DNA of 64,000 nucleotides from Sphingomonas sp. TREG-RG-20F-R18-01. GTDB lineage: Bacteria; Pseudomonadota; Alphaproteobacteria; Sphingomonadales; Sphingomonadaceae. The stretch lies in the NCBI RefSeq assembly GCF_022662475.1, contig NZ_JAKNQQ010000002.1:434001-498000 (forward strand), written 5' to 3'. The notes under the pieces were generated by a model. That model ran no database searches. It was not told where the DNA came from and worked only from the letters and a program-made list of their open reading frames with translations. Below are positions 1-8,682 of the stretch, in pieces. How positions within the stretch are numbered: the stretch's first letter is position 1; the number at the start of each line of letters is the position of its first letter. A program made the translations under genes and the position numbers.

Positions 1-155
1 CAATGATGCGCGTGCCGGGAGGGGGTTGCGACCCCGGCGGTCGTCCGCGCGTGGCGCCCGTGCTCGCCCCGCATGCGAGCGGCCGCCGAGCGCCGGAGCG
101 ACGGCTCCCTGGCTGAATACCCCTTTCCACGCCCGATCTTACCGCCTAAGTCGCG

Positions 156-248
156 GCTTCCCCGGGGGGCCGCTGATGTGCGGCTGAGAGGTGGGCAGCA
201 GCCCACGACCCGCTGAACCTGATCCGGCTAACACCGGCGTAGGGAGGG
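156..248 (+). promoter_or_regulatory. TPP (thiamine pyrophosphate) riboswitch, THI element
   Basis: The stretch carries the hallmark conserved blocks of the THI element in order: GGCTGAGAGGTGGG near 181-194, then ACCCGCTGAACCTGATC near 208-224, then a CCGGCTAACACCGGCG stem and the closing GTAGGGAGG near 239-247. The 5' CTTCCCC at 157-163 can pair with GGGAGG at 242-247 to form P1. It lies 46 nt upstream of a TonB-dependent receptor ATG, with a GAGGAG ribosome binding site at 277-282. TPP binding should repress the downstream receptor-kinase-permease operon, probably at translation, since no T-run terminator is visible. The family call is firm; the repression mechanism is inferred. Confidence 0.95.
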
Positions 249-294
249 TTGGCGGCAGGTCCCGTTGTCCCCCCATGAGGAGTGACGACGGACG

Positions 295-2640
295 ATGGCG
301 TATCTGTTCCCCCGGCTTGCACACGACCCGTCCCGCTCTCCCCTGCTCGGCCATCGGGGCGCACTGCGCCTGGTGGTACTGGTATCGACGGCGCTGCTCG
401 CCACTCCGGCGATGGCGGCACCCCCCGTGGCCGACAAGGACGGTCCGAGCGACATCGTCGTGACCGGGCGCCCCGATCCCGAGGGCCTGCTGCCCGACCA
501 GAGCGTTCCAAAGCAGCAAAGCGCGCTGTCCGCCGATTTCATCGCCAAGCAGGCACCCACGCAAAACGCGTTCCAGCTGGTCAGCCTGCTGCCCGGCGCG
601 AACGTCGCGTCGAGCGATCCGTATGGCCTGTCGACCAGTTCGAGCCTCACGCTGCGCGGGCTCGGGCAGGACGAGATCGGCGTGCTGATGGAGGGCGCGC
701 CACAGAATGACATCGGCTATTATTATGCCTATCCCGCGCAATTCGCCGATGCCGAAAACCTCAAGCAGATCACGCTCGCGCAAGGGGCGGTCGATCTCGA
801 ATCGCCGACTCTGGGCGGGGCCGGGGGGCTGCTGTCGCTGGCGCTCGACGACCCCACGACGCACCCGCGGGCGCAAGTCGATCTGTCGCTCGGCACCTAT
901 GCGGCGCGGCGCGGGTTCGTCCGGCTGGATACGGGCCGGATCGGGACGACCGGGTTGCGCGCGTTCCTGTCCTATTCGAACACGCGCGCCGACAATTGGC
1001 GCGGGGCGGGGTTCGACACGCGGCAGCACGTCGATGCCAAGCTGCTCGACGAATGGGGCAACGGCAATCGCGCGAGCCTGGCCGTGTCGTTCAACGACGC
1101 CAATTCGTCGACCTATCCGAGCCCGACCCTGGCCGAATGGAAGGCCGACGGGCGCGGCTTCAATTATGACCGCGACTATACCGCCGGCGACACCAATTAC
1201 TGGCGATTGTACCGCGCGCCGTTCCGCAACGTGTATCTCGCGGCACCCGTGCATCTGGTGCTCGGCGACGGACTGGCGTTCGACAGCACCACGTACCTCC
1301 AGTTCGGCTACGGCAACTCGCCCTATGGCACGCAGCTGGCCACGACCGGCAATTTCCTCGGGACCGAAGCGCTCGCCGATCCGATCGCGCTTCCGGGCGC
1401 GGTCGACGGGGAAGCGACGGTGCTCGGCAATTTCACCGGGAAGCAGTTTCGCGGCGGTACCGTCGCCAAGCTGACGGCGGACGTGGGCAGGCATCGGCTC
1501 ACCGCCGGCCTGTGGTTCGATTATGGCACCGACCGCGTGCTGCAGACATACACCGCGATCGACGCCGCCGGGAATCCGGTCGACCGCTGGGGCTATCGCG
1601 ACAAGGCGATCCGCACCGCCGATGGCCGGCTGCTCGCCTATGAGAACGAGCGGACCGTGACCGTGACCAAGGGCTTTTTCGTCGCCGACACGCTCACGCT
1701 CACGCCACGGCTGACGGTGGACGTCGGGTTCAAGGGCGTCGACGTCCTGCGCAACGGACGCAACGATCTGCCGGGACCGCAGTCGGACGTGCGCTTCGAC
1801 AGTTTCGCCGCGCTGCCGCGGGCCGCGGTGCATTATCAGCTCGACCGGCGGCAGCAGCTGTTCGCGAACGTCACCACCAACTTTCGCGCGCCGAACGAAT
1901 ATACGCTGTACAATGTGTACGACGGCGGCGCGCTGACGACGCAGGGCACGACCGCGCTCAGGAACGAATATTCGGTATCCGAGGAGCTCGGCTATCGCTT
2001 CATCGGCACCACCCTTTCGGCAACGGTCACGGCGTTCCACTATCGGTTCCGCAACCGGCAGCTGGCAACGGTGATCGATCGCGGCGGGGCGCAGATCAAT
2101 TCGACGCTCAACGCGGGACGGCAGACGTCCTACGGCATCGACGCGGAGATCGATTATCGGCCTGCGGCCGGGGTCAGCGTCTATCTTTCGGGCGAATATC
2201 TCCACGCGCGCCTCGACGACGACCTGCCGATCGGCGACGATGTCCTGCCGACCCGCGGCAAGCAGGCAGTATCGAGCCCGACGTTCCAGCTCGGCGGCGG
2301 CGGGACCTATGACGACGGCCGCTTCTTTGGCAGCACCGCGGTGAAATATGTCGGGCGGCAATATGCCAGCTTCATGAACGACGAGCGCATCGCGGGGTAT
2401 GCCACGCTGGACCTGTCGGTCGGCGTGCATCTCGCGCGCTGGCTCGACGGCAAGCGCACCGACGTGCGGGTCAATGCGATCAACGTGACCGATCCGCACG
2501 TCCTGTCCGGGGTGCAGGCGGTCAGCACCAACGCGCGCGACACGATCGGCCGCAACGGTACCCTCATCGCGGGCAGTCCCCCGGCCTATTACGTCGGCAG
2601 CGGGCGTGCGGTCATCGCGACCGTGTCGCGGGTGTTCTGA
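295..2640 (+). CDS. TonB-dependent outer-membrane receptor, probably for thiamine or a thiamine precursor
   Basis: This 781-residue protein has a long N-terminal signal peptide with a hydrophobic core near residues 23-40, ending around PAMA-A, then a TonB-box-like DIVVTG at residues 53-58. A plug domain follows, with features such as TLRGLGQDEIGVLMEGAP, and then a 22-strand-type barrel ending in an aromatic residue (VSRVF). TonB receptors bring scarce nutrients into the periplasm using ExbB/D-TonB energy. The substrate is inferred from context only: the TPP riboswitch immediately upstream and the kinase and PnuC-type permease downstream. OMP-PnuT pairs under THI elements are known from Bacteroidetes. 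The ATG at 295 has GAGGAG about 12 nt upstream. An untested alternative is a receptor for HMP or another thiamine moiety. Confidence 0.88.
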   Translation: MAYLFPRLAHDPSRSPLLGHRGALRLVVLVSTALLATPAMAAPPVADKDGPSDIVVTGRPDPEGLLPDQSVPKQQSALSADFIAKQAPTQNAFQLVSLLPGANVASSDPYGLSTSSSLTLRGLGQDEIGVLMEGAPQNDIGYYYAYPAQFADAENLKQITLAQGAVDLESPTLGGAGGLLSLALDDPTTHPRAQVDLSLGTYAARRGFVRLDTGRIGTTGLRAFLSYSNTRADNWRGAGFDTRQHVDAKLLDEWGNGNRASLAVSFNDANSSTYPSPTLAEWKADGRGFNYDRDYTAGDTNYWRLYRAPFRNVYLAAPVHLVLGDGLAFDSTTYLQFGYGNSPYGTQLATTGNFLGTEALADPIALPGAVDGEATVLGNFTGKQFRGGTVAKLTADVGRHRLTAGLWFDYGTDRVLQTYTAIDAAGNPVDRWGYRDKAIRTADGRLLAYENERTVTVTKGFFVADTLTLTPRLTVDVGFKGVDVLRNGRNDLPGPQSDVRFDSFAALPRAAVHYQLDRRQQLFANVTTNFRAPNEYTLYNVYDGGALTTQGTTALRNEYSVSEELGYRFIGTTLSATVTAFHYRFRNRQLATVIDRGGAQINSTLNAGRQTSYGIDAEIDYRPAAGVSVYLSGEYLHARLDDDLPIGDDVLPTRGKQAVSSPTFQLGGGGTYDDGRFFGSTAVKYVGRQYASFMNDERIAGYATLDLSVGVHLARWLDGKRTDVRVNAINVTDPHVLSGVQAVSTNARDTIGRNGTLIAGSPPAYYVGSGRAVIATVSRVF

Positions 2641-2644
2641 GCGA

Positions 2645-3787
2645 ATGGCATCGTCCGCCCCGCATCAGGTCCATGGCATGGGCACCGCCATGGAGGCGCC
2701 GACCTGGCCCGCGATCACCCCGGAAGAAGCGGCGCTTGCGCTCGCCCGCTTCCCGTCGGCCGGGACGATGATCGCGCTCGACTGGCATTCGCCGCGGCCC
2801 TTTTCGGCAGCGACGCTGCTGCGCACCACGGCGGGTGCGTTCTTCCTGAAGCGCCACCACCATCGGTTGCGTTCGATCGCCGGGCTGGCCGAGGAACATC
2901 GCTTCATCGCGCATCTGGCGCGCGCGGGGTTGCCGGTGCCGGAAGTGATGCAGACCGCCACCGGCGGCGGTGCGACCGCGCTGGGCGAATGGCGGTACGA
3001 ACTGCACCGCCGGGCGTCCGGGGTGGATCTGTATCGCGACCGCCTGTCCTGGACGCCCTTCCTGTCGCCCGCGCATGCGCACGCCGCCGGCGCCGGCCTC
3101 GCGCGGCTGCACGGGGCGGCCGAGGGCTTCGACGCCCCCGCGCGGCGGCCGCAACCACTGGTGGCGAGCTTTACCATCCTGCCCGCCGCCGATCCGCTGG
3201 CGGCGACGGAGGCCTATGTCGCGGCGCGTCCGGCCCTTGCGGCATTTCTGGCGGGGCGCGCATGGCAGCGTCAGCTCGCGCCGGTGTTCGCGCGCCTGGC
3301 CGGGGGGCTGCCGGCGCGGCTGCGCGACCAGCCGTCGCTGTGGACGCATAACGACTGGCATCCCTCCAATTTGTTGTGGGCGCGCGACGGGACGGTTGCG
3401 ACCACCTTCGACTTCGGTCTCGCCGATCGGACCTGCGCGCTCTACGATATCGCGATCGCGATCGAACGGAGCGCGGTCCAGTGGCTCGACCTGGGGCAAG
3501 GCGCCGACGATGCGATCGCAAGCGCGGACGCGGCGCGCGCCGTGCTGGCCGGTTACGCCACGGTGCGACCGCTCGATCGGGTGGATCGCGAAACGATCGT
3601 TCGCCTGTTGCCGCTCGTCCATCTCGAGTTCGCGCTGTCCGAAATCGAGTATTTCAGCGGCGTGCTGGCCAATCGCGATCATGCGATGCTGGCGTGGGAC
3701 GGATATCTGCTGGGCCATGCGGAATGGTTCCTGTCGCCGCCCGGACGGGATTTCCTGCGCCGGATCGACGGGAGCGATCTCCGCTGA
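2645..3787 (+). CDS. APH/choline-kinase-fold phosphotransferase, candidate thiamine kinase
   Basis: The 380-residue product has the aminoglycoside/choline kinase fold. A nucleotide-binding N lobe includes FFLKRHHHRL. The catalytic loop HNDWHPSNLLW sits near residue 235, and the metal-binding FDFGLADR near residue 256. It starts five bases after the receptor stop; an in-frame GTG at 2606 would overlap the receptor and is less likely. The gene ends in a TGATG overlap with the permease. In a TPP-riboswitch operon with a thiamine-type PnuC channel, the natural role is phosphorylating incoming thiamine, which traps it in the cytoplasm, as NMN/nicotinamide riboside kinases do for PnuC. The fold is seen directly; the substrate is inferred. 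Other small-alcohol kinases share the fold. Confidence 0.8.
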   Translation: MASSAPHQVHGMGTAMEAPTWPAITPEEAALALARFPSAGTMIALDWHSPRPFSAATLLRTTAGAFFLKRHHHRLRSIAGLAEEHRFIAHLARAGLPVPEVMQTATGGGATALGEWRYELHRRASGVDLYRDRLSWTPFLSPAHAHAAGAGLARLHGAAEGFDAPARRPQPLVASFTILPAADPLAATEAYVAARPALAAFLAGRAWQRQLAPVFARLAGGLPARLRDQPSLWTHNDWHPSNLLWARDGTVATTFDFGLADRTCALYDIAIAIERSAVQWLDLGQGADDAIASADAARAVLAGYATVRPLDRVDRETIVRLLPLVHLEFALSEIEYFSGVLANRDHAMLAWDGYLLGHAEWFLSPPGRDFLRRIDGSDLR

Positions 3788-4392
3788 TGTCGCTGCTCGA
3801 GATCGCCGCCGTGCTGGTCAGTTTCGTCGCGATCTGGCTGACCGCCGCGCGCCGGATGCTGTGCTGGCCGCTCAATCTCCTGGCCTGCGCGCTGTATTTC
3901 AAGCTGTTCCTGGATGTCCGGCTCTATGCGGACATGGTGTTGCAGGCGCTGTTCGGGATTGCGATCGGCTATGGCTGGATCGCCTGGGCCGCGGGCAAGG
4001 ACGCTGCCGGCGCGGTGATCGTCCGGCCGCTCTCGCCCCTGGCGGCAGCGGCGGGGCTGGCGATGGGCGCGGTGGGTGGCATCGGGATCGGCTGGATCAC
4101 CAGCCGCTATACCGATGCGGCGCTCCCCTGGATGGACGCGGCGCTCAGCAGCTTCAGCCTGGTCGCGCAATATTGGACCGCGCGGCGCCACAGCGCGAGC
4201 TGGCTGCTGTGGATCGTAGTGGATGTCCTCTACGTCGGAATGTTCGTCTTCAAGGGGCTCCTGCCGACCGCGGGGCTCTACGCCGCGATGGTCGGTCTCG
4301 CCGTGCTGGGGTTCATCCGCTGGCGCAGCGCGCAACGCACATCCGGTGCCGAATCGCGTGCGGAACCCGCGCGCGGCGATTCGCACGCCTGA
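3787..4392 (+). CDS. pnuT: PnuC-family vitamin transporter, probable thiamine transporter PnuT
   Basis: The 201-residue protein is almost entirely membrane-embedded, with about seven hydrophobic helices beginning MSLLEIAAVLVSFVAIWLTA. It shows the Trp/Tyr-rich PnuC core, for example WPLNLLACALYFKLF, GYGWIAW, YWTARRH and WLLWIVVDVLYVGMFVFKG. PnuC proteins are facilitators for vitamin nucleosides, and the PnuT branch carries thiamine and depends on intracellular phosphorylation for accumulation. The ATG overlaps the upstream kinase stop (TGATG), so the two are translationally coupled. TPP-riboswitch control and the adjacent kinase favour thiamine over nicotinamide riboside. The C-terminal 20 residues are polar and probably cytoplasmic. 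Confidence 0.85.
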   Translation: MSLLEIAAVLVSFVAIWLTAARRMLCWPLNLLACALYFKLFLDVRLYADMVLQALFGIAIGYGWIAWAAGKDAAGAVIVRPLSPLAAAAGLAMGAVGGIGIGWITSRYTDAALPWMDAALSSFSLVAQYWTARRHSASWLLWIVVDVLYVGMFVFKGLLPTAGLYAAMVGLAVLGFIRWRSAQRTSGAESRAEPARGDSHA

Positions 4393-4615
4393 TCGCCACG
4401 AAAGGGTTGCCGATCGCGCCGGGAATATGCCCAGCATCCGCGCGGATGCGCGCGAAACGATCATGTCGCGGCCAGAGTCGCGGCAGGCGCGGCCAACAAA
4501 TGCACAATAAAACGCACCAGCCAAGCTCGCACCGAATGCCAGGATTTCCGCCGCTTTTCGACGGTGCAATGCGACGAACAGTCCAAAGGGCAGGGCAGTC
4601 GGCGTAAACTATGCT

Positions 4616-4644
4616 TTGCAAGTAAATGATTTGTCTGCGATATT
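4616..4644 (+). promoter_or_regulatory. Candidate sigma70-type promoter for the exopolysaccharide locus
   Basis: In the 289-bp gap after pnuT, a locally AT-rich stretch holds TTGCAA at 4616-4621 and GATATT at 4639-4644, separated by 17 nt, upstream of the sugar transferase ATG at 4682. No THI-like or terminator structure is seen in the rest of the gap (4393-4615). The match to consensus is modest. Confidence 0.35.
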
Positions 4645-4681
4645 GCGTTGCAGCAAACACACAGTATTAAAAGGCGCAGCC

Positions 4682-5389
4682 ATGGCTTTTTATGGCGACG
4701 TGCGTGCCCGATTTAGGGCGCGTTCACGATCGGACGACCTGCGTTTGCGGACCGGAAAATTCGGTCTCAGGCCGGGTATGGACCGCAATCTTTCCCGGTT
4801 GCTCGACGTGATTTTGTCGGCGGCGGCCTTTGCCATCCTGCTGCCCGTAATCGCCTTGATTTGCATAGCGATCACGATCCAGGACGGGGGATCTCCCGTG
4901 TTCGTCCACCGCCGCATCGGGCGTGGCGGCCGGATGTTCCCGTGCCTCAAGCTGCGCACCATGGTGCGCGACTCGGAGAGCCGCCTGCGCCGGCACCTCG
5001 AGGGGAATTCCGCCGCGCGCGCGGAATGGGCGCTCGACCAGAAGCTGCGCAACGATCCGCGGATCACGCCGCTCGGGCAGTTCCTGCGCAAGTCGAGCCT
5101 GGATGAACTGCCGCAGCTGCTCAACGTCGTCTGCGGGCACATGAGCCTGGTCGGCCCGCGGCCGATCGTCCCGGCGGAGGCCGCGCGCTACGGGCGCTAC
5201 ATGCAATTCTACTGCAACGTGCGGCCCGGCATCACCGGGCTGTGGCAGGTCAGCGGGCGCAACGACGTCAGCTACCGGCGGCGCGTCGCGATGGACACGG
5301 TCTACAGCCGCACCCGCTGGGTCGGCGGGGACATCCTGATCATGCTGCGGACCGTTCCGGCGGTCATTGCCAGCAAGGGTTCGTTCTGA
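4682..5389 (+). CDS. Initiating sugar-phosphate transferase for exopolysaccharide (bacterial sugar transferase family)
   Basis: The 235-residue protein transfers a hexose-1-phosphate to undecaprenyl phosphate at the inner membrane, the first step of repeat-unit assembly. One membrane helix lies near residues 38-62 (RLLDVILSAAAFAILLPVIA), followed by the family signatures FVHRRIGRGGRMFPCLKLRT, LRKSSLDELPQLLNV, SLVGPRPIVP and RPGITGLWQVSGRN. It is a short form with only the catalytic C-terminal domain of the WbaP/GumD/SpsB type; the large N-terminal membrane domain is absent. The start chosen is ATG 4682, just after AAAGGCG; an earlier in-frame ATG at 4616 adds an atypical leader. It opens a co-directional run of EPS genes. 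Confidence 0.92.
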   Translation: MAFYGDVRARFRARSRSDDLRLRTGKFGLRPGMDRNLSRLLDVILSAAAFAILLPVIALICIAITIQDGGSPVFVHRRIGRGGRMFPCLKLRTMVRDSESRLRRHLEGNSAARAEWALDQKLRNDPRITPLGQFLRKSSLDELPQLLNVVCGHMSLVGPRPIVPAEAARYGRYMQFYCNVRPGITGLWQVSGRNDVSYRRRVAMDTVYSRTRWVGGDILIMLRTVPAVIASKGSF

Positions 5390-5423
5390 AGCCCCGATCT
5401 CCTTTTCTTGTCAGGATGGTATC

Positions 5424-6578
5424 ATGACCCCTCGGGTTAAGGGGCAGGCCGCGCCGTCGGTCCTGCTGGTCGATCCCTCGCTGTTCACCGCGCCCTATGA
5501 CGCCGCGCTGTCCGCCGGGCTGACGGCGAGCGGCGTCCAGCCCAGCTGGGCGACCCGGGGGCTCCGCGTTCAGGAGGAGGATCTGCTGGGCGCGACGCCG
5601 ACGCTGCCGTTCTTCTACCCGCGCACCGATGGACCCAATCGGCGCGTCGGCGCGGGCTGGCGCGTGGTGAAGGGTCTCGAGCATGTCGCGGGGCTGCGGC
5701 GGCTGACGCGCGAGGCGGGCCGGTTCGACGTCGTCCATTTCCAATGGGCCGCGGTTCCCATGCTCGATGTGCGCGCGGTGCGCCGGATCCGGCGCGAGCG
5801 TCCGGTGGTGCTGACCGTCCACGATATCCAGCCGTTCAACGGCCGCGCGGTCAGTGCCGCGCAAAGCCGCGGCTATGATGCGACGCTCGCGGCGTTCGAC
5901 CGGCTGATCGTCCATACCGAACAAGGCCGGGCCGCGTTGCTCGCGCGCGGGCTGGCGGCGGCGCGGATCCATGTCGTCCCGCATGGCATCCTCCCGCTGC
6001 GCGCCGCCGCGCCGGAAGCGCGCGCCGACGACGGCCGCTGGCGTGTCGTGCTGTTCGGACGGTTGCAGGCGTATAAGGGCGTCGACGTGCTGGTCGAGGC
6101 GCTGGGCCTGATCGACACGAGGACACGCGCGCGGCTCGAGGTGATCGTCGCGGGCGAAGCGCAGCTGCCGGTCGAGCCGCTGCTGGCGCGCGCGCGCATG
6201 CTCAACCTGGGCGCGAGCTTCACCGTGCGCGAAGGGCGGCTTTCGGAGGATGCGATGGCCGCGCTGCTGCGCAGTGCCGATGCCTTCGTCTTTCCGTATC
6301 GCACGATCGACGCGAGCGGGGTGCTGCATCTCGTCGCCGACCTCGACCGCTGGCTGATCGCGAGCGACCTCGGCGCGTTCCGCACGATGATCGGCGACGC
6401 CCCGGGCGCGGGCGAGCTCGTCCCGCCGACCGATGCGAAGGCGCTGGCCGCCGCGCTCGTCCGGTCGATCGGGCAACGGCCGCAGGCCCCGCTCGCGACC
6501 GGGCTGCCCGACTGGGCGCAGATCGGCGCGATGACACGGGCGGTCTATGAATCCGCGCTCGCGGAGCGTCGACCATGA
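5424..6578 (+). CDS. GT4-like glycosyltransferase
   Basis: The 384-residue protein has the two-Rossmann GT-B layout: an N-terminal acceptor half with FDVVHFQWAAVPMLD and VVLTVHDIQPFNG, and a nucleotide-sugar half starting near VVLFGRLQAYKGVDVLVEAL. The usual GT4 EX7E element is degenerate. The corresponding stretch reads FPYRTIDASGVLHLVADLDR, as in the SGVL subset of GT4 enzymes. It should add one sugar to the lipid-linked EPS repeat at the cytoplasmic face. ATG 5424 follows CAGGATGG; the upstream open frame to 5367 overlaps the sugar transferase and is not needed. Its stop overlaps the next start (ATGA). Donor and linkage cannot be read from sequence. Confidence 0.85.
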   Translation: MTPRVKGQAAPSVLLVDPSLFTAPYDAALSAGLTASGVQPSWATRGLRVQEEDLLGATPTLPFFYPRTDGPNRRVGAGWRVVKGLEHVAGLRRLTREAGRFDVVHFQWAAVPMLDVRAVRRIRRERPVVLTVHDIQPFNGRAVSAAQSRGYDATLAAFDRLIVHTEQGRAALLARGLAAARIHVVPHGILPLRAAAPEARADDGRWRVVLFGRLQAYKGVDVLVEALGLIDTRTRARLEVIVAGEAQLPVEPLLARARMLNLGASFTVREGRLSEDAMAALLRSADAFVFPYRTIDASGVLHLVADLDRWLIASDLGAFRTMIGDAPGAGELVPPTDAKALAAALVRSIGQRPQAPLATGLPDWAQIGAMTRAVYESALAERRP

Positions 6579-7711
6579 GCCGCACGCTGCTGATCCTGCA
6601 GGACAGCCCGGATTTCGGCGGGCATGAGGCGATGTTCCTGCGCTTCCTGCCCAACCTCGTCGAAAACGGCGGGTTCACGCGGATCGTCCTGCGGCACCCC
6701 ACCGCCAACACGACGCTCGCCGAACGGTTGCGGCCGTTTCATTCGGACCGGTTCGACGCGACGCCGTGGCGCTTCGCCAAGCGCCGCGCCGAACCGTATC
6801 TGGCGGGCTTCCGGCATCGGTACGCGCAGGGCGTCCGCGCGCTGTTCGCCGAGCTGCGCCCCGCGGCGACCCTGCTGCTGCAGGGGCGGGTCGAGAATTG
6901 CGCGGTCCCGCTGCTCGCCGCGCCGCGCGACAGTTTCCTCGTCAGCTACGTCCCGATGGCGCACCGCATGGCGGAACTCGGGCGTCGCGCGGTCCCGGGC
7001 GACTGGGTCCGTCAACGGCTGTACCGTCGCCCCGATCGCTTCATCGTGCCTGGCCCGGCGGTCGTCGCGCAGGTCCGCGCGGCAGGCGGTCGCGCGCCGA
7101 TCGTGGTTGCGGACAATGTCGTCGCGCCGCCGCCCGCGCCGGCGCGCGCCCAGTCGCGCGCCGCGCTCGGCATTGCCGAGACAGCGCGGGTCGCGCTGTT
7201 CCTCGGGCGGCTCGACGTCCGGCAGAAGGGACTCGATACGCTCGCCAAGGCGATCCGCCGGGATGCGGCGCGGCTGGCGGGCTGGACCTTCCTGTTCGTC
7301 GGTTCGGGCGAGGGCGAGGCGAGTCTCGCGCGCCTGCGCAACGATCTGGCCGGGCAGGTCGACATCCGCTGTTCGCGCTGGACCGACAGCCCGCATGCAA
7401 TGCTCGCCGCCGCCGATCTGTTGCTGATGCCGTCGCGGTGGGAAGGTGTCCCGCTCGTGATGCTCGAGGCGATGACCTACGGCATCCCGATCCTCGCCTC
7501 GCAGATCGACGTGTTCGAGGATTACCTCCCTGCCGCGAACCGCGCGGATTTCGCCACCGTCGAGCTTGCCGGCGCGATGACGCAGGTGCTGTCGCCCGCC
7601 GTCGCGGACGCCTATCGCGCGCGCGCCGGTGCGCGGCTCGCACAGACCGACCTCCAGCGCTCGAGCGCCCGCTTCGCCGATGCGCTCCGCCCGGGAAGGG
7701 TCGTCGCATGA
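6575..7711 (+). CDS. GT4 family glycosyltransferase
   Basis: The 378-residue GT-B enzyme has ILQDSPDFGGHEAMFLRFL at the N-terminus, a linker, and a C-terminal GT4 domain with ALFLGRLDVRQKGLDTLAKA, VGSGEGEASL and MPSRWEGVPLVMLEAMTYG, the canonical EX7E motif. It starts on an ATGA overlap with the previous glycosyltransferase and ends on an ATGA overlap with the next, so three glycosyltransferases are tightly coupled. The predicted role is a sugar addition to the undecaprenyl-PP-linked repeat. The N-terminal half resembles EPS glycosyltransferases of rhizobia and sphingomonads, but the sugar specificity is unknown. Confidence 0.88.
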   Translation: MSRTLLILQDSPDFGGHEAMFLRFLPNLVENGGFTRIVLRHPTANTTLAERLRPFHSDRFDATPWRFAKRRAEPYLAGFRHRYAQGVRALFAELRPAATLLLQGRVENCAVPLLAAPRDSFLVSYVPMAHRMAELGRRAVPGDWVRQRLYRRPDRFIVPGPAVVAQVRAAGGRAPIVVADNVVAPPPAPARAQSRAALGIAETARVALFLGRLDVRQKGLDTLAKAIRRDAARLAGWTFLFVGSGEGEASLARLRNDLAGQVDIRCSRWTDSPHAMLAAADLLLMPSRWEGVPLVMLEAMTYGIPILASQIDVFEDYLPAANRADFATVELAGAMTQVLSPAVADAYRARAGARLAQTDLQRSSARFADALRPGRVVA

Positions 7712-8682
7712 CCGCCACCGTCATCATCCCGACGCTCAACGAGATCGCGCACATCGGTCCATTGCTCACCAAGCTGCTGGGGGAGCCCGCCGGGGTCGTC
7801 GGCGAGATCCTCGTGGCGGATGGCGGCAGCCGTGACGGCACGCGCGAGGTCGTGTCGGGCTTCGCACGGCGCTGGAGCCGGGTGCGGCTAATCGACAATC
7901 CCGAGCGGATCCAGGCGGCGGGCGTCAATCGCGCGGTGGCGGCGGCGGATACGCGGTTCGAGACGATCGTGCGGATCGATGCGCATGCGCTCTACCCGGC
8001 CGACTATGTCGCGCAACTGTTGCCTTCGCTCGCGGCGAGCGGCGCGGATTCGGTCGTCGTGCGGCTGACGACCCGTGGGCATGGCGGGTTCCAGAGCGCG
8101 GTCGCGATCGCGCAGAACAGCCGCATCGGGACGGGCGGCTCGACGCATCGCATGGGTGGCGCGTCGGCGTGGGTCGACCATGGCCATCACGCCGCCTTCC
8201 GGCGGACGATGTTCGAAGCTGCAGGCGGCTATGACACCAGTTTCGAGGCGAACGAGGATGCCGAACTCGACGCGCGGCTGCGCGCGCTGGGCGGGCGGAT
8301 CTGGCTCGATACGACGATACCGGTGATCTATTATCCGCGCGCGACGCTGGGTGGGCTCGCAAAACAGTATTTCCGCTATGGCTCGGGTCGCGCACGCACC
8401 AGCATCAAGCATGGCGAGCGGTTGCGGCTGCGGCAGCTGCTGCCGCCTGCGGTCACGCTGGCGGTCGGTTTCAGCCTGGTCGGGGCGGTGCTGGTGCCGG
8501 CGCTGCTGATCGTGCCCGCGATCTATGCGCTCGCGCTGGGCGCGGCGGCGACGGTGTTCGCGGTCAAGGAACGCGCGCTGGTCGCGCTGCTCGCCGCGCC
8601 CGCGCTGGCAACGATGCACATCGCCTGGGGGGCCGGATTCCTGTGGCGCAAGGCGCTCCAGACCAAGGTAGGAAACCTATGA
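7708..8682 (+). CDS. GT2 family glycosyltransferase, succinoglycan ExoA-like
   Basis: The 324-residue protein opens with the GT-A signature TATVIIPTLNEIAHIGPLL, followed by VADGGSRDGTREVV, a DXD-like IDAHALYP and the acceptor-side FEANEDAELDARLRALGG. Two or three hydrophobic segments occupy the last third (about residues 245-315), so it is membrane-anchored. ExoA of succinoglycan synthesis, a beta-1,3-glucosyltransferase, has the same layout and the conserved YFRYGSGRARTSIKHG region. The ATG overlaps the upstream stop. A beta-glucosyl addition is a reasonable guess but not established. Confidence 0.87.
   Translation: MTATVIIPTLNEIAHIGPLLTKLLGEPAGVVGEILVADGGSRDGTREVVSGFARRWSRVRLIDNPERIQAAGVNRAVAAADTRFETIVRIDAHALYPADYVAQLLPSLAASGADSVVVRLTTRGHGGFQSAVAIAQNSRIGTGGSTHRMGGASAWVDHGHHAAFRRTMFEAAGGYDTSFEANEDAELDARLRALGGRIWLDTTIPVIYYPRATLGGLAKQYFRYGSGRARTSIKHGERLRLRQLLPPAVTLAVGFSLVGAVLVPALLIVPAIYALALGAAATVFAVKERALVALLAAPALATMHIAWGAGFLWRKALQTKVGNL

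Noticed and set aside
1..155. A gene fragment at the left edge
   Set aside because: No frame with convincing protein content ends here; the stretch is probably the promoter and upstream region of the thiamine operon.
139..2499. A 786-codon minus-strand open frame opposite the first TonB receptor
   Set aside because: Its composition is arginine-rich and low in hydrophobic cores, and it would also run through the TPP riboswitch. The plus-strand receptor explains the stretch.
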